Shown here in pieces: positions 20,739-34,132 of a stretch of DNA of 64,000 bases. The first letter of the stretch is position 1, and every line of letters starts with the position of its first letter. Source of the DNA: Bretschneidera sinensis (taxonomy: Eukaryota; Streptophyta; Magnoliopsida; Brassicales; Akaniaceae); assembly GCA_023935145.1 (NCBI GenBank), contig CM043698.1, forward strand, positions 17,921,001 through 17,985,000. Direction: 5' to 3'. A program made the position numbers and the translations under genes. Under the pieces are notes generated by a model, which ran no database searches, was not told where the DNA came from, and saw nothing but the letters and a program-made list of their open reading frames with translations.

Positions 20739-23567
20739 ACTGTTAAGTACTTACTAAAATTTCTAAAGTTCAACGTTGAGAATGGTAAACAGTCTGCACC
20801 CCTTAAGATACTTCTTTTTTTGGTGAAGAAATATACTCTTTGAATCCGTCCTCAGTTTAATATTCAGCGAACAGTTTCTCTATTTTATTTAGTTTGTCTA
20901 TTCACTGGTGAATGAAACAGTTGATAGGAAGAGAATTAAACTATTTCTTTTTTGTGAATTTCTTGGCAATTTAATATTTGAAGTTCTCAAGTCACAAACA
21001 GTACCATCAAAATTCAAACTAAATGACTAGTGAAGTAAATTCTTCTTATTGACCAAATAGCTGTCAATTGAATTTCTGGGTATTTCTTCTAATTGTCGTT
21101 ATGACCCATAAAAGTTGGACTCTCCTCCCTCAGTTTGTTACTGATCATTAAAGGTTTAAAATTTAATTACCGGTAGCTTAAAATTTTTCCCGGAAAGAGG
21201 TTGAGAATTATGACTTCAAGTGTAGATAATTATTTTCTTACTAAAGGCACAAACTTCAAAATTGTTTATTTACGAGTTTGTTTATCAGGCATTCCAAAAG
21301 CAATTACAGTTAACTTAGAATTACTTTTTCTCTTTTTGTGGATTGCATTCTAGGAAGGGAGAGTAGCTCTTTAAGGAATCTAGTGGGGATTTTATTGGTG
21401 CAAAGGCTCTGAATAATTTTAGGGTGACTGCGCTCTGCTGCCAAAGCTTTCCGTATACTCTAGAGGTGGCAATAGGGAGGGTCGGTTCAGGTTAGGTTTC
21501 GGGTCTTGGGTTGTTCAATTCATGGATTGTTTCTGCTTGTGTCACCTCGGATTTTGAGCAGGTTGGGATTGGTCTATTGAGTTTTTAACTTAATCTTTTT
21601 TATACAATTTTAAATTTGTTATTATTTTTTATCAAACTTTAGTATTATTTTTTATACAATTTTAAACTATTTCTCGTAGGGATATAAACTTATAAATATA
21701 TAAAATTAATTTTATATTATTTTAATTATGAGAAATATATATATAAAAAAAGCCAATGCAGTATCGCACGCATATTATTGTTAAAAATTATCATTATAAT
21801 GAAAGATCAATACCGCTTGCATTATTAGAAATATCAAGGGTTCCATCATATTTTGAAAAAAAATTTTTAAAAAATATTATAATTGAAAATTAACCCAACC
21901 AACTTTTAAGTTAGATGTGACAGTGCTTAAAATTAATACACCTTATACGTAATTAACTATACTTAGCAAATGGAGCAATGTGATTGTTGAAGGGTTCTCA
22001 GAAGGGAATTTAAATGATTTGTATTTAAGATTGAAATGATGTCAAGAAGTCTTGCCACTGGTTGTACTTGCACATCAACTTAAAAAATAAAGAAAAAAAC
22101 ATATTGCTTTCAGTGTTGATCAATTTATGGAGCCCATGGTTCCTGTTACTGTGCACGAATATTCATCGAATTGTGAACTTGAAACCAATCAGTGCACAGC
22201 GTAGAACCAAAATTTTCATTTTGACTGGATTTATTTATAGCTTATAATTATAATTAAGTGTCTTAATTGATCAATCTTTAAGCAGATTTTAGTGTTTTTA
22301 TTTATTTAGTGGCATAACAATTTTTTTACAACGTGATCTAATCTAATCTAATCTAATCTATTATTAATTTTTACTTACCAACATAATCATTTTTTTAAGA
22401 ATTATTCAATATATCCAAGTAAAGTAAATTTAATTTGTGACAATAACTATATAACCAAAAGTTACAAGTTTCATACACCAATTATTTAGATGAATTAGAT
22501 CATATCAAAAATTGTTATTTTTTATAGAAAATATACTTTTCTTTTGCTTTTTTTTATTATTTGTAGTTACACGTATACGAAAACCAATTTTTTAGACTCT
22601 TTTAAGTTTTAACCTAAACTTAGTCACTTTTTTGTAAGTTGAAATTTATTTTTCACCTTCACATATTTAATTTTTTCGTAGACTATTTCACCCCAAATGA
22701 TGCCAATTTTCCTCCCCCTTCTCTTTTGTCAAGAGGCCATAAAACCGCTTGAAGTTGATTGCCACCAAATGCCAATTTCCCATGGCAACTTGGGCCTTAG
22801 CAAAACTGTTTGCAAGTATATTCTTATATATTTATTAATTCCCTTCCACTACTCAAGAATTAATGTGGGTTAATTCCATGCATTATCCTCCTTGAATTTA
22901 GTCAACTCTCCTGTACTGTACCACCGGAATTAAAAATGCCCGTATGAATCTGTTGCTGCCAATTTAGTAGCTTGAATTTTCATTTCTTTTCACATAATCC
23001 TACGTTTAGGTAACTCCAACAGAGGCTAATAATTAGTAAGCTTGTGGGTTCCAACTAAAACAACGTTTGGCTTAGTAATATAAACAGTTTATAATTAAGT
23101 TTATGCTTGTGAAAACGAGTTTTTGTGATAGAAAATCATTTTTTTATAAATAAAAATAATTTCATAAATGTCATTTTGTTTGTGTTGTGTTCTTATCTAT
23201 CCTCTCAAATAAAAAATCCAAGTAAAATCTAATTTAATTGATAAAATTACTAATTGTCATACTAGAAATTTGATATCGCATCCGCCCACATTTGAGATTG
23301 AAGGGTTAAGAAAAATAAAGGATTGGAGAGTAAAGAGATGAGAGAGATCAACCTAATATATGATATTAAAAATCATATGAACTCAAAAGTTTAAATCAAT
23401 GAATTATGATTATACATATATGTATCTACTTTCTTTTCAATATGAAGTAAACTCCTATGTGAACCTAAACAAATATATATACTCCAGTGTTTGTAAAGAT
23501 CTTTGTAAATTTAGAGTCATTCTTTCATAAATGTAGGAGGTTGGCTAGCAACATTTGCAACAGCTTC
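20739..23567. other. 5' flank of GLR-2
   Basis: No gene seen. TAGAGGTGGCAA at 21461-21472 is followed by GGGTCGG/GGGTC-type words, again like a hAT-type terminus. A five-copy ATCTA microsatellite lies at 22336-22360. The region aligns throughout with 55356-58650, except that copy B has about 400 extra bases at 56190-56596. It ends at the Copia-1 insertion site. Confidence 0.5.
22336..22360. repeat. (ATCTA)5 microsatellite
   Basis: Five perfect pentamers. The matching place in copy B (near 57404) has only about two units followed by degenerate AT. Confidence 0.85.
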
Positions 23568-24055
23568 TGTTAGAATGGATCGTAAATTGATCGAGTAATA
23601 ACGACAAAACAATAAAGTAAGATAAAAGGGGAGACAGCAAATTTACGTGGTTCGGCTTAAAGCCTACGTACACGGGCAGAGGCCAGCAGACAAATTTCAC
23701 TATAGTGAGAGAATATACAAAGAATGTTGACAAAATTGGCTTTAGCCAATACACACAATCTCACAATTTCTCTCTTAACTTCTCTTTCACTTGATGATTC
23801 TTGATGTTACTTGATGATTGAATGTTTCACATTGGAATGCCTTTTATAGGCTCACAAAAGTTTCAAATGACAAACATCAATGAATGCTCATCATTTTGTT
23901 CTCCAATTATACCAAAGTGAACTTTGTCTTCCACCTTGGCCAAAAGAGAGAAGATACTTTTGACCCACAAATTAAAGCCACAAATTATGCAAGAAGTGGA
24001 CTCAACTTTAGACAACTTTTGGTCCACCACTAATTCGAGGCATAATTATTCAACA
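23568..24055 (-). repeat. 3' LTR of Copia-1
   Basis: TG...CA ends (+ strand TGTTAGAATGG ... ATTCAACA). 488 bp. Same sequence as 28218-28728 apart from small indels and substitutions. Confidence 0.92.
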
Positions 24056-24413
24056 AATCTCCACCTTGACTTGAATTTGACAATAGTGAAAATAAAAGCT
24101 TCAACCTCTGCCAAACAACCCCGAAGGGTCTAATGCAAATGCTGTGCAACACCAACCAAGTCCATGTAGTGTGTGAACTTGGTAATGGGAAGAGATTTTG
24201 TCAGTATATCAGTTGGATTATTCAGAGTGCCAATCTTTCTTATAATAACATCACCTTGAGCCACAATATCCCGAATAAAGTAATATTCACATCAATGTGT
24301 TTAGTTCTCTCATGATGCATCTGATCCTTCATCAAATGTATAGCACTCTAACTGTCACAATAAACTACAGTTTTATTTGTTTCCAAATTGAATTCATTAA
24401 GTATACCTCTTAA

Positions 24414-27400
24414 CTAAATGACTTCTTTGGTAGCTTTTGTAACAGCCATAAATTCTGCCTCTGTAGTAGACAATGCAACTGTCGGCCGCAAGGTAGCTTT
24501 CCAACTGACTGCACAAGTCCCAATAGTAAATACATAACCTGTAATTGATCTTCTCCTGTCCAAATCACCTGCAAAATCTAAATCAACATATCCAGCTAGA
24601 TTGTCAGAAGTTCTACCGAATTCCAAACAAGCAGTAGAAGTACCCTTCAAATATCTCAAAATCCACTTGACAGCTTGCCAATGAGTTTTTCCTGGACAGG
24701 ACAAATATCTGCTAACTACACTGACAGCATGTGAGATATCTAGTCGAGTGCAAACCATTGCATACATAATACTTCCCACTACACTAGAATAAGGAACTCT
24801 AGACATGTACATTATCTCTTCTTCTGGCTGTGGTGACATGGATGCTGATAATCTAAAGTGAGAAGCTAAAGGAGTACTCACAGGTTTAGCATCATGCATA
24901 CCAAAATGTTTAAGGACTTTCTCAATATATTTCTATTGTGACAGAAATAATCTACCTGCACCTCTGTCTCTGTTGATCTCCATTCCCAAAATTTTCTTTG
25001 CTGCACCTAGGTCTTTCATCTCAAATTCATCATTTAGTTGAGATTTCAATATATTAATTTCATATATGTTCTTTGCTGCAATCAACATGTCATCAACATA
25101 TAAAAACAAATATATGAAAGTACCATCATCAAGTCTTTGATAGTAGACACAACTATCATACTTGCATCTAGAAAATCCAATACTCAGCATAAAAGAGTCA
25201 AACCTTCGATACCACAGGCGTGGAGACTGCTTGAGTCTATACAAGGATTTCTTTAGAATACAAACATGATCTTCCTTGCCTTCAACTTCAAAACCTTCTA
25301 GTTGCTGTATATAGATTTGTTCATCAAGATCACCATGAAGAAAGACTGTTTTCACATCAAGTTGCTCCAACTCCAAATTATGCATTGCAACTAAAGCAAG
25401 TAAGACACGAATAAAAGTATGTCTAACAACTGGAGAGAAAACATCATTAAAATCAACTCCCTTCACCTGGCTGTAGCCTTTCGCTACTAATCGTGCCTTA
25501 TACTTGGTGTCTTCAACACCTGTGACTCATTCTTTCTTCTTAAATATCCATTTACACCCGATAATTTTCTTACCATTAGGTGGTTCAACCAATTTCTAGG
25601 TGTCATTTTTCTTTAGAGATTCCATCTCTTCATGCATCGCAACAAGCCATTTGTCTGAATCAGATGAACTGATGGCCTCAGAGTATGAGGTTGAATCGGT
25701 GACATCAATGGTTTATGCAACATTTAATGCATAAGCCAACATATTTTCAAAACCATACCGTTGGGGTGGTTTTATCTGTCTCCTTTGTCTTCCACCAGCT
25801 AGAGTGTGATGCTCAGCTTCATGGTGTGCCTCTCCACCTGGAGACGAACTTCCTGACTAAATAGGATTAGGATTTGGAGATGATAAGGTATCAACCTCAA
25901 GCTCCACCTTCTCTTGTGCATTCTCTTTTCCTGTATCACACTGAACAGACAATTCTTTTCTAGAGTGAAGCATAGCAGATTCATCAAAAGTAACATCTCT
26001 GCTAATCATAAACTTATGAGTATCAGGACACCATAAGCGAAAACCCTAAACACCAGAAGCATAACCAAGAAAAATGCATTTCTTCGCCCTAGGCTCCAAT
26101 TTTCCTTCATTCACATGAGCATATGCAGGGCAACCAAATATTCTTAAGTTAAAGTAATCAGGAGGGCTACCTGACCATACCTCTTCAGGTGTCTTAAGTT
26201 CAAGTGATCTGTGAGGAGAGTGGTTCACCAAATGACATGCCAAATTGACTACTTCTGCCCAAAATTCCTTACCAAGACCTGCATTAGAAAGCATACATCG
26301 AGCTCTTTCTAACAGTGTTCGATTCATCCTCTCTGCGACACCATTCTGCTGTGGTGTCTTTCTCACCGTCCAATGTCTTACAATGCTTTCATTTTTGCAT
26401 AATTGATTAAACTCTGAATCACAAAACTTAAGACCATTATCTGTTTTGAGTCTCTTGACTTGCTTCCCGGTCTGCTTCTCCAATAAGGTCTTTCATTGCT
26501 TGAAAATTCCAAATACCTCATTCTTGTGCCTGAGAAAATAGACCCAAGTCTTTCTAGAAAAATCATCAATAATCGTTAGCAAGTATCTGGCTCCTCCTTT
26601 GGAAATTTCACAAGAAGGCCCCCATAGATCAGAATGAATGTAATCAAGAGTACCTTTTGTTATGTGAATTGCAGTGTTGAAGCTGACTCTTTTCTGCTTT
26701 CCAAAGACACAATGCTTACAAAAATCCAACTTCTCAATCTTTCTTTCAGGCAAAAGACCTCTTTTACTGAGTACAATTAATCCTTGCTCACTCATATGCC
26801 CTAGGTGCATATGCCACAACTTAGTAGAGTCTGAATCTGACATGGATGAGGAAACTGCTGCAGAGCCTGTAACTGTTGAACCCAATAAGGTGTATAGACT
26901 GCTAGACTTCTTTCCTTTTCATGAGAACAAGAGCACCATAGGAAATCTTTATGTTCCCAGACTCAATCACAGATTTGCAGCCATTGACATCCAGAATACC
27001 CAAAGAAATAAGATTTTTCTTCAAATCAGGTACATGTCTGACATCAGTCAATGTCCTGACAACTCCATCATGCATCTTGATTTTTACTGTGCCTACACCA
27101 ACAGTTTTGCAAGTGGCATTATTGCCCATTAGCACAACTCCACCTTCAACAGAATCATATGTGGAGAACCAATCTCTGTTGGGGCACATATGATAAGAAC
27201 ATCCATAATCAAGAATCCATTCGTCGTTGGATCTGGACTTTTTGGTTGCAAATAGAACATCATCACATTTTTCTTCTGCTACATCAGCATCAGCTGTTTC
27301 TTCCTTCTGATTGCCCTTGTCATTTTTCTATTCATTCTTCTTTTTGTTCTGCAGCTTGTAGCATTCCGCTACGATGTGTCCCTTCTTCTTGTAATAATTG

Positions 27401-28140
27401 CAAGTCAAATTTTTGTGCTTTCCTCTTGACTTTGATCTTCTTCTATTCTTGCTACCATCAAAGCCTCTGTCATTGGATCTACCTTTTGCAACAAGACTAG
27501 AGCCCTGATCATCAGACTTACTAGACAAAAGTTCATTATCTAATTTCTCCTTACTTATAAGGGAAGATATTACATCATCAAAAATTTAATTCTTCCCTAC
27601 CATAAATTATAGTGTCTCTAAAATTTTTATATGAGAGTGGTAATGAACATAATAATAAGAGAGCTTGATCTTCAGACCCAATAATAACTTCAAGATTTTT
27701 CAAATCATTAATAATTGAGATAAACTCACTAATATGGGACTTGAGAGAGGAACCTTCCGTCATGTGGAGACCATAAAGGCGTTGCTTCAAAACCAATCTG
27801 TTGGCTAAGGATTTAGTCAAGTACAACTCCTCTAACTTGGCCCATAAGTCTGCAGAAATCTTCTCTGACAGAACTTATTGTAAGACATCATTTGAAAGAC
27901 TCAGTTGGATTGCGGATAGAGCCTTGTCATCCAGGTCATCCCAATCTTCATCACTCATGCCGGTAGGCATCTTGGCTTTCCCTAGTAGTGCTTTCTTCAA
28001 GCCATTCTGGGTTAGAATGGCTAACATACGAACTTGTCATAGACTGAAACTGTTGTTTCCATCAAATTTCTCAATATCAAACTTCATTTTTGTCATCTCG
28101 ATCGAACAAAATGATCATGAACAAAATTTTACTATTCATG
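24414..28140 (-). pseudogene. Copia-1 gag-pol polyprotein remnant
   Basis: Read from 28140 down: gag (KLEELYLTKSLANRL region and 27826-27578), a zinc knuckle near 27400 whose second Cys is Tyr (CNYYKKKGHIVAEC), the protease region (27189-26902), GAG-pre-integrase with HMHLGHMSE and CKHCVFGKQ (26885-26493), the integrase core with QQNGVAERMNRTLLE (26483-26046), reverse transcriptase with the YVDD catalytic motif (25466-24933) and RNase H (24899-24414). Gag, protease and pol blocks lie in different frames, and in-frame stops separate the pol blocks. It cannot move on its own. Confidence 0.9.
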
Positions 28141-28217
28141 AATTTACTATTTATGTGAATAGTAAACTCGCAAAAAAACAGACAAAAATTTATCACCTGC
28201 AAGCTCTGATACCAGTT

Positions 28218-28728
28218 TGTTAGAATGGATCGTGACAGGATCATAAATTGATCGAGTAATAATGACAAAACAATAAAGTAAGATAAAAGGGGAGACAACA
28301 AATTTACGTGGTTCGGCTTAAAACCTATGTCCACGGGCAGAGGTCAGCAGGCAAATTTTACTATAGTGAGAGAATATATAAAGAGTGTTTACAAAATTGG
28401 CTTTAGCCAATACACAAAATCTCACAATTTCTCTTTTAACTTCTCATTCACTTGATTATTCTTGATGTTACTTGATGATTGAATGCTTCACATTGGAATG
28501 CCTTTTATAGGCTCACAAAAGTTCCAAAGGACAAACATAAATGAATGCTCATCATTTTTTTCTCCAATTATACCAAAGTGAACTTTGTCTTCCAATTTGT
28601 CTTCCACCATGGCCAAAAGAGAGAAGATGCTTTTGACCCACAAATTAAAGCCACAAATTATGCAAGAAGTGGACTCAACTTTAGACAACTTTTGGTCCAC
28701 CACTAATTCAAGGCATAATTATTCAATA
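28218..28728 (-). repeat. 5' LTR of Copia-1
   Basis: 511 bp. Relative to the other LTR it has an extra GACAGGATC-type insertion near its start and a short duplicated TTTGTCTTCC near 28590. The outer terminus is mutated from CA to TA. The primer site lies 3 bp inside it. Confidence 0.92.
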
Positions 28729-28733
28729 GCTTA

Positions 28734-29152
28734 CTTAGATGACTTTCACTTGGTTTCTCTAATTCCATGACCACAACATTTGCATAAGGTCTTATTCCAC
28801 CATTTAAAGCATCTTTATAGTTGACATCGATCAGCAGCAAATCTCCTAGCGCTAGAAGTAGAGACTCCATCACGAACAACATTTGCTAAGAGGAGCCCAT
28901 AAAATTTGATCCATTGAGGGCTCTAATGGTTGAAATAGCTACTCTTAAGATCTTCGAAATGAATGAATCCAAAAATGTCTGATCTTTCCATACGAATCTT
29001 TCTAGAAATACATGCTATTGTCTTACACTGAATTTCCAAAGAGCTTCATATAAGAATGTTGTAAACACTTGGATTTAAGTGATCAATGAAAAGAGATGTA
29101 AGTTTCGCATTAGATGAAGAAGGACTCCCAATTGGGGAAGATCATTATCTTA
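28734..29152 (-). pseudogene. Unrecognised coding-like fragment, present in both duplicate copies
   Basis: On the - strand the stretch reads as protein-like sequence with stops; the cleaner copy is at 58799-58608 (63 codons, with LLLALGDLLLIDANYKNAL and GGIRPYANAVVMELEKPSE). I do not recognise a family. Upstream codons continue (KILRVAISTIRALNGSNFMG) but are cut by stops in both copies. It could be an exon remnant of a decayed gene or chance. Confidence 0.3.
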
Positions 29153-29162
29153 GTATATAAAT
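29153..29162 (+). promoter_or_regulatory. Possible TATA box of the aspartic-protease pseudogene
   Basis: TATATAAATA lies about 60 bp upstream of the ATG at 29221 and is kept in copy B (about 59072-59081). Confidence 0.35.
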
Positions 29163-29220
29163 ACCACTTACCAGGTCACAATGCTTTCATAGCTACCTGG
29201 TCACTAGCTTTTTGGTCCTC

Positions 29221-29641
29221 ATGATTCTTTTTTGTTGTTCGTTTCACCTCTCAGTGTCCAAAAAAGAAATTGTTTAACTAAACCACACGACCATGTCACT
29301 ATCCATCGAAAAATTCATGTCAGTGGATCATTCTACTCTCTTATCCTATCGGTAACAATAATACTATTCCTGACTCTTCTTACTCAATTCCTCTGTTTGA
29401 TAGAAACCTAGTGGTGAAAAGCGAGCATAACAACTTCCAATCAATTCTGGATGCTAGCCTTGTCTGAGACAAAGCTTGGGTTGAGTTATGGTAAACAAGG
29501 TCATCTATTCTTTTAAACAGGTTTTGGACATTACATCGTAGGTATTGCCATTATTTGGAAGAACTACCACTGTTGATAGCACTACAAATGGACACTGGCA
29601 GCTCCTTGATTTGGATGCAGTTTGAACCTTGTGTTGATTGC
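29221..29641 (+). pseudogene. Nepenthesin-like aspartic protease pseudogene, 5' part
   Basis: The ATG at 29221 starts a short hydrophobic leader (MILFCCSFHLSVSK), followed by a frame with stops. Near the end the active-site block reads MDTGSSLIWMQFEPCVDC, matching the plant A1 protease pattern with catalytic DTGS and the following Trp and Cys. Before it, GHYIVGIAI in another frame matches the strand preceding the active site, so at least one frameshift separates them. Copia-2 inserted right after the CVDC codons. The remainder lies at 34759-34910. Family members run over 400 residues; only the N-terminal quarter is recognisable. Confidence 0.75.
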
Positions 29642-30191
29642 TGTTGTGGTGACTCACAATTACTGGACTAAGGCAATGCCTTGAATCGGGAGGTGGTTAT
29701 GATAGTTGGAGGCCAAAACTGTCATAACTAACTCGGTTATAACTGTCAGTGGCCTTGACAATTGGTAAAAGGAAAAGAAAGCTTTTGATTGGTGAACCGA
29801 TCAACTTGGAATGATCATTGGCTATATATATAATGATGTAAGTGAGTTTAGAGGGTTCAAAAGAAACCAAGTGGGTTTGTAATGAGAGGTTGAGAGGTTT
29901 TGGGAAACACATTGAGGGACTTGGGAAACTTGTATCGGGTTTGAGAGAGAGAGTTTGAAACAGAGTTCATCCCTGTGTTTGAAGCCTTGTAACCTTTGTT
30001 GATTGTCTTAGTGAATTCTTTTGATTCCCTCCTCGTAGATGTAGGTCACATTGACTGAACCATGTAAAGCTTTGGTGTTCTTGGTTACTGTTTTTTTTTC
30101 TTGACTGTTGATTTGTGTTCACGTGGTTAGAATCTGGCTATGTCTTATTTTGTGTTTGTACTCAGTGGTTTTTTGGTAGATTTTCATAACA
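29642..30191 (+). repeat. 5' LTR of Copia-2
   Basis: 550 bp; differs from the 3' LTR by scattered substitutions (four visible in the first 75 bases, all transitions). Confidence 0.93.
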
Positions 30192-30221
30192 AGTGGCGCC
30201 GTCTGTGGGAAATCAGACCAC

Positions 30222-33200
30222 GATGATGGGATCTACCAAATTCGACATCGAAAAATTCACCGGAAAGAACGACTTTGGCTTGTGGAGAGTCAAGATGAGA
30301 GCCGTGCTAGTACAACAGGGCATTGTGGAAGCACTGCAAGGACCAGCGGCCTTGCCTACTGAGATGCCCTAGAAAGAAAAGAACATTATCTTGGATAAAG
30401 CTCATAGCACAACAATTCTGAGTTTAGGTGATAAAACTTTGAGGGAAGTGTCAATGGAGACAACGGCGCAGGCACTATGGGCTAAACTTGAATTGCTCTA
30501 TATGACGAAATCACTGGCCAACAGACTCTTCTTGAAGCAACGTCTGTACTCCTTCAAGATGCATGAAGAAAAATCAATCTCAGAGCAGATTGATAAGTTT
30601 AATAAGATCATAGATGATATTGAAAACATTGATGTCAAGTTAGAGGATGAGGATAAGGCTTTGTTGTTGCTAAACTCTATTCCTAAGAGTTATGAGCATT
30701 TCAAAGATGCAATGCTTTATGGAAGAGTGTAGACAATTACGCTGGAAGAGGTTCAATCCCTGATTAGAGCCAAAGAGCTTCAGAAGAAACATGATATGAA
30801 TGAGGAGAATAGTGGAGATAGTCTTACTGTTAGAGGAAGATCAGACATAAGAGACTCCAGGAATAATCAAAACAGATTAAGATCGAGACAAGGAAAGAAA
30901 AGTGGAAATCAGTCATCAAAGGGACCTTTCAAGTGTTACCATTGCCACAAGGAAGGCTATTTCAAGAAGAACTGTCCTGACAGGAGAAAAAGGCATCAAG
31001 AAAAGCCAAAACATTCAGGAGAAGCGAGTGCAGTCTCTGATGGTTATGATTCGGCAGAAGCTTTGATAATTAGTGAGTCAGAATCAAGCAAGGTGTGGAT
31101 TCTTGACTCAGGCTGCTCCTTCCATATATGTCCTCATAAAGATTGGTTCGAGACACTCCAACTGGTCAATAGTGGATCTGTACTGCTTGGAGACAACAAA
31201 ACGTCCAGGGTGGTTGGCAGTGGGACAATCAGGATAAGGATTTTTGATAGAGCTGAACGAATACTGCAACATGTCAGGTACATTCCAAAACTCAAAAGGA
31301 ATCTGATTTCTTTAGGCATGTTGGAATAAAGTGGCTATACCTTTAAGGCTGAAAATGGTTGTATTAAAGTAATTAAAGGCTCTTTAATTGCTATGAAAGG
31401 AGTTAGAAATGATGGTCTATATTCACTAATCGGAAGAACTGTGATTGGTAACTTCTCTAGTGTAGTTCAGCCTGAAACTGACAAAACTAGATTATGGCAC
31501 ATGAGGTTGGGGCACGTAAGTGAAATTGGCCTACAAGAATTGTCTAAACAGAACCTGTTAGGTGGTGACCAAGTTGGTAAACTGGAGTTTTGTGAACAAT
31601 GTGTGTTGGGGAAGTCAACTAGAGTGAATTTCTCTACTGGAACTCACACAACAAAGAAACCATTAGATTATGTACATAGTGATCTATGGGGTCCCGCTAG
31701 AACTCAAACACATAGAGGTGGGAGGTATTTTTTGTCTGTCATAGATGACTTCACTAGGAGAATGTGGGTTTTCATTCTAAAAACAAAAGATGAAGCCTTT
31801 GAACGGTTAAAGGACTGGTTAACTCTCACTGAAAACAAAATGGAAACAAAACTGAAGCATTTGAGAACTAACAATGGCCTGGAATATTTTTCAAACCAGT
31901 TTAAAGAGTTTTGCAGGAAATATGGCATTACAAGGCACATGACAGTTCAAAATACCCCTCAGCAGAATGGATTAGCTGAGAGGATGCATAGAACTCTCTT
32001 AGAGAGAGTGAGATGCATGCTGCTGAATGCTGGATTACCCAAAAGCTTTTGGGGTGAAACTATGTCAACAACCTGTTATCTTATTAACAGGTGCCCATCA
32101 ACAGCTATTGGAATGAAGACTCCTTTAGAGATGTGGTATGGGAAACCAGGTAACTACAACAACCTCAGAGTTTTTGGATGTTTGGCATATGCTCATATCA
32201 GACAAGATAAACTGGAGGCAAGAGCTTTGAGGTGTATTTTCATTGGCTACCCACGCGGAATCAAGGGTTATAAATTGTGGTGTATGGAGCCTGGCCAACA
32301 GAAATGTATCATTAGTAGAGATGTGGTTTTTGATGAGTCTAAAATGGCAAACCTGCAAAGCCATGTTACTAAGAAAAGTGTTACAAAGGAGGGTGTTCCA
32401 ATTGAGGTGGAGCTGCAACAATAAGAAACAGTGGCTGACCAAAGGACTGGAGTGCATGTTCAAGGTGGAGAGGTAGAAGACCAGCAAGAAACTGAACCAG
32501 AAACTAGATTGGATGACTGCAATCTGGTGAGAGATAGACAAAGAAGAACCATTAGACCACCAGAGAGATATGGCCATGCATACTTGATCTCCTACGCATT
32601 GAATGTTGCAGAAGAGATGGAAGAGGCTGAACCAAACAACTACAAGGAAGCTCTGAAGAGTAAGGAGAGGCACAAGTGGGCTGATGCAATGGATGAGGAA
32701 ATAACTTCTCTGATGAAAAACAAAACCTGGGAGCTCATGGACAGACCAAAGAACCAACGAGTAATAGGCTGTAAGTGGATATTCAAGAAGAATGGGGGCA
32801 TACCAGGAGTGAAAAAGGCCAGGTATAAAGCCAGGCTAGTTGCAAAGGGATTCACATAGGTTGAAGGGATTGATTCAATGAAATTTTTTCACCTATGGTA
32901 AAAAATTGCTCAATCAGGTTGATTTTAGCATTAGTGGCTCAATATGACTTGGAACTGGAGCAATTAGATGTTAAAACTGCTTTCTTACATGAAGAGTTGG
33001 AAGAAACCATCTATATGGATCAGCCAGATGGGTACTGCACTTCTGAAACCAGGGACAAAGTCTGTTTGCTAAGGAAATCATTGTATGGACTTAAACAAAG
33101 TTCAAGACAATGGTATAAAAGATTTGATGAGTTTATGTTGAGGATTGGTTTTGTTAGAAGCAGCTACGATAGTTGTGTATACATGAAGAAGCAAGATGGT

Positions 33201-34132
33201 GACATAAGTACTTACCTGCTCCTGTATGTAGATGATATGCTAGTAACTAGCAAAAGCAAGGAGGAAGTCCAGAAGATTAAAGGTATGCCCAACTCAGAAT
33301 TTGACATGAAAGACTCAGGGCCTGTTACGAAGATCTTAGGGATGGAGATCACAAGAGACAGAAAGAAGAGCAGCTTGTTCTTGTCTCAGAAGTCATATAT
33401 TCAGAAAGTATTAGTAAGGTTCAATATGCATTTGACCAAGCAGGTTACAACACCAATTGGTCAACACTTTAGATTGTCAAACTCTCAACCACCTGAGAGT
33501 GAAGATGAGAAACGATACATGGAGAGTGTCCCTTATGCCAGTGGGGTTGGTAGCATTATGTATGGGATGGTTTGCAGCAGGCCAGACTTGGCTTATGCTG
33601 TCAGCATCATAAGCAGGTTTATGGCCAATCCTGGACAAGCTCACTGGGAAGCTTTGAAGTGGACCCTTAGATACTTAAAGGGTACTACTGAGTTAGGACT
33701 GTTGTTTAAGAAGTAAGAGAATGAAAGGGATAAGGTAGTTGGCTATGTGGACTCTGATTATGCAGGGAGCATTGACACTAGGAAGTCACTGACTGGATTC
33801 ATTTTTACACGCTTTGGTACTGCAGTCAGCTGGAAGTCCAATCTGTAATCTGTTGTAGCTCTTTCAACAATAGAGGCCAAATACAGCAGAAGGTTGTAAC
33901 AGTGTTTTGTGACAACCAAAGCACAATTCACTTGACCAGGAACCAGGTCTTTCATGAGAGGTCTAAGCATATAGACGTGAAGCTTCATTTTGTGAGGGAT
34001 GTTGTTGCTAAGGGTTCGATAACAGTGGAGAAGATACCCACTGAAGAGAATCCAGCTGACATGCTTACAAAGACATTACCTGCAGCTAAGTTCAGACACT
34101 GTCTGGACTTAGTGAACTCAACTAAGGAGTAA
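30222..34132 (+). pseudogene. Copia-2 gag-pol polyprotein remnant
   Basis: Gag from the ATG at 30222 (KFDIEKFTGKNDFGLWRVKM) with a zinc knuckle CYHCHKEGYFKKNC near 30940 (His replaced by Tyr at the third ligand), protease with DSGCSFHI (about 31107), GAG-pre-integrase HMRLGHVSE, integrase (HSDLWGP, VIDDFTRRMWV, QQNGLAERMHRTLLE), reverse transcriptase with YVDD (about 33227) and RNase H (DNQSTIHLTRNQ). One frame runs from gag to 32859, broken by stops at about 30370, 30730, 31327, 32422 and 32857. The frame shifts near 32870 and again near 33880. Several stops look like single changes of a Gln codon, since Copia-3 keeps CAA or CAG there. Confidence 0.93.

Larger units (their letters stand above)
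23568..28728 (-). mobile_element. Copia-1: Ty1/copia retrotransposon, defective
   Basis: Complete in structure: LTRs at 23568-24055 and 28218-28728, primer site TGGTATCAGAGCTT (- strand, 28214-28201) beside the 5' LTR, and purine tract AAGGTGGAGATT (- strand, about 24056-24067) beside the 3' LTR. Flanking 5-bp duplication is GCTTC (23563-23567) and GCTTA (28729-28733), one mismatch. Copy B keeps the unoccupied site at 58646-58650. Gene order gag, protease, integrase, reverse transcriptase, RNase H defines copia. The reading frame is broken in many places. Confidence 0.93.
11951..29641. repeat. Segmental duplication, copy A
   Basis: Colinear with 46970-59558 (copy B). It starts inside exon 1 of GLR-1 and runs through the spacer, GLR-2, its 5' flank, and the aspartic-protease pseudogene to the Copia-2 insertion site; the homology then continues through Copia-2. 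The whole Copia-1 element (23568-28728) and one flanking 5-bp duplication are extra in this copy. Similarity is high in both genic and spacer DNA. Confidence 0.9.

Noticed and set aside
24000..34132. An intact autonomous copia element
   Set aside because: All four copia elements have in-frame stops and frame changes in gag or pol; none can code for a full polyprotein.
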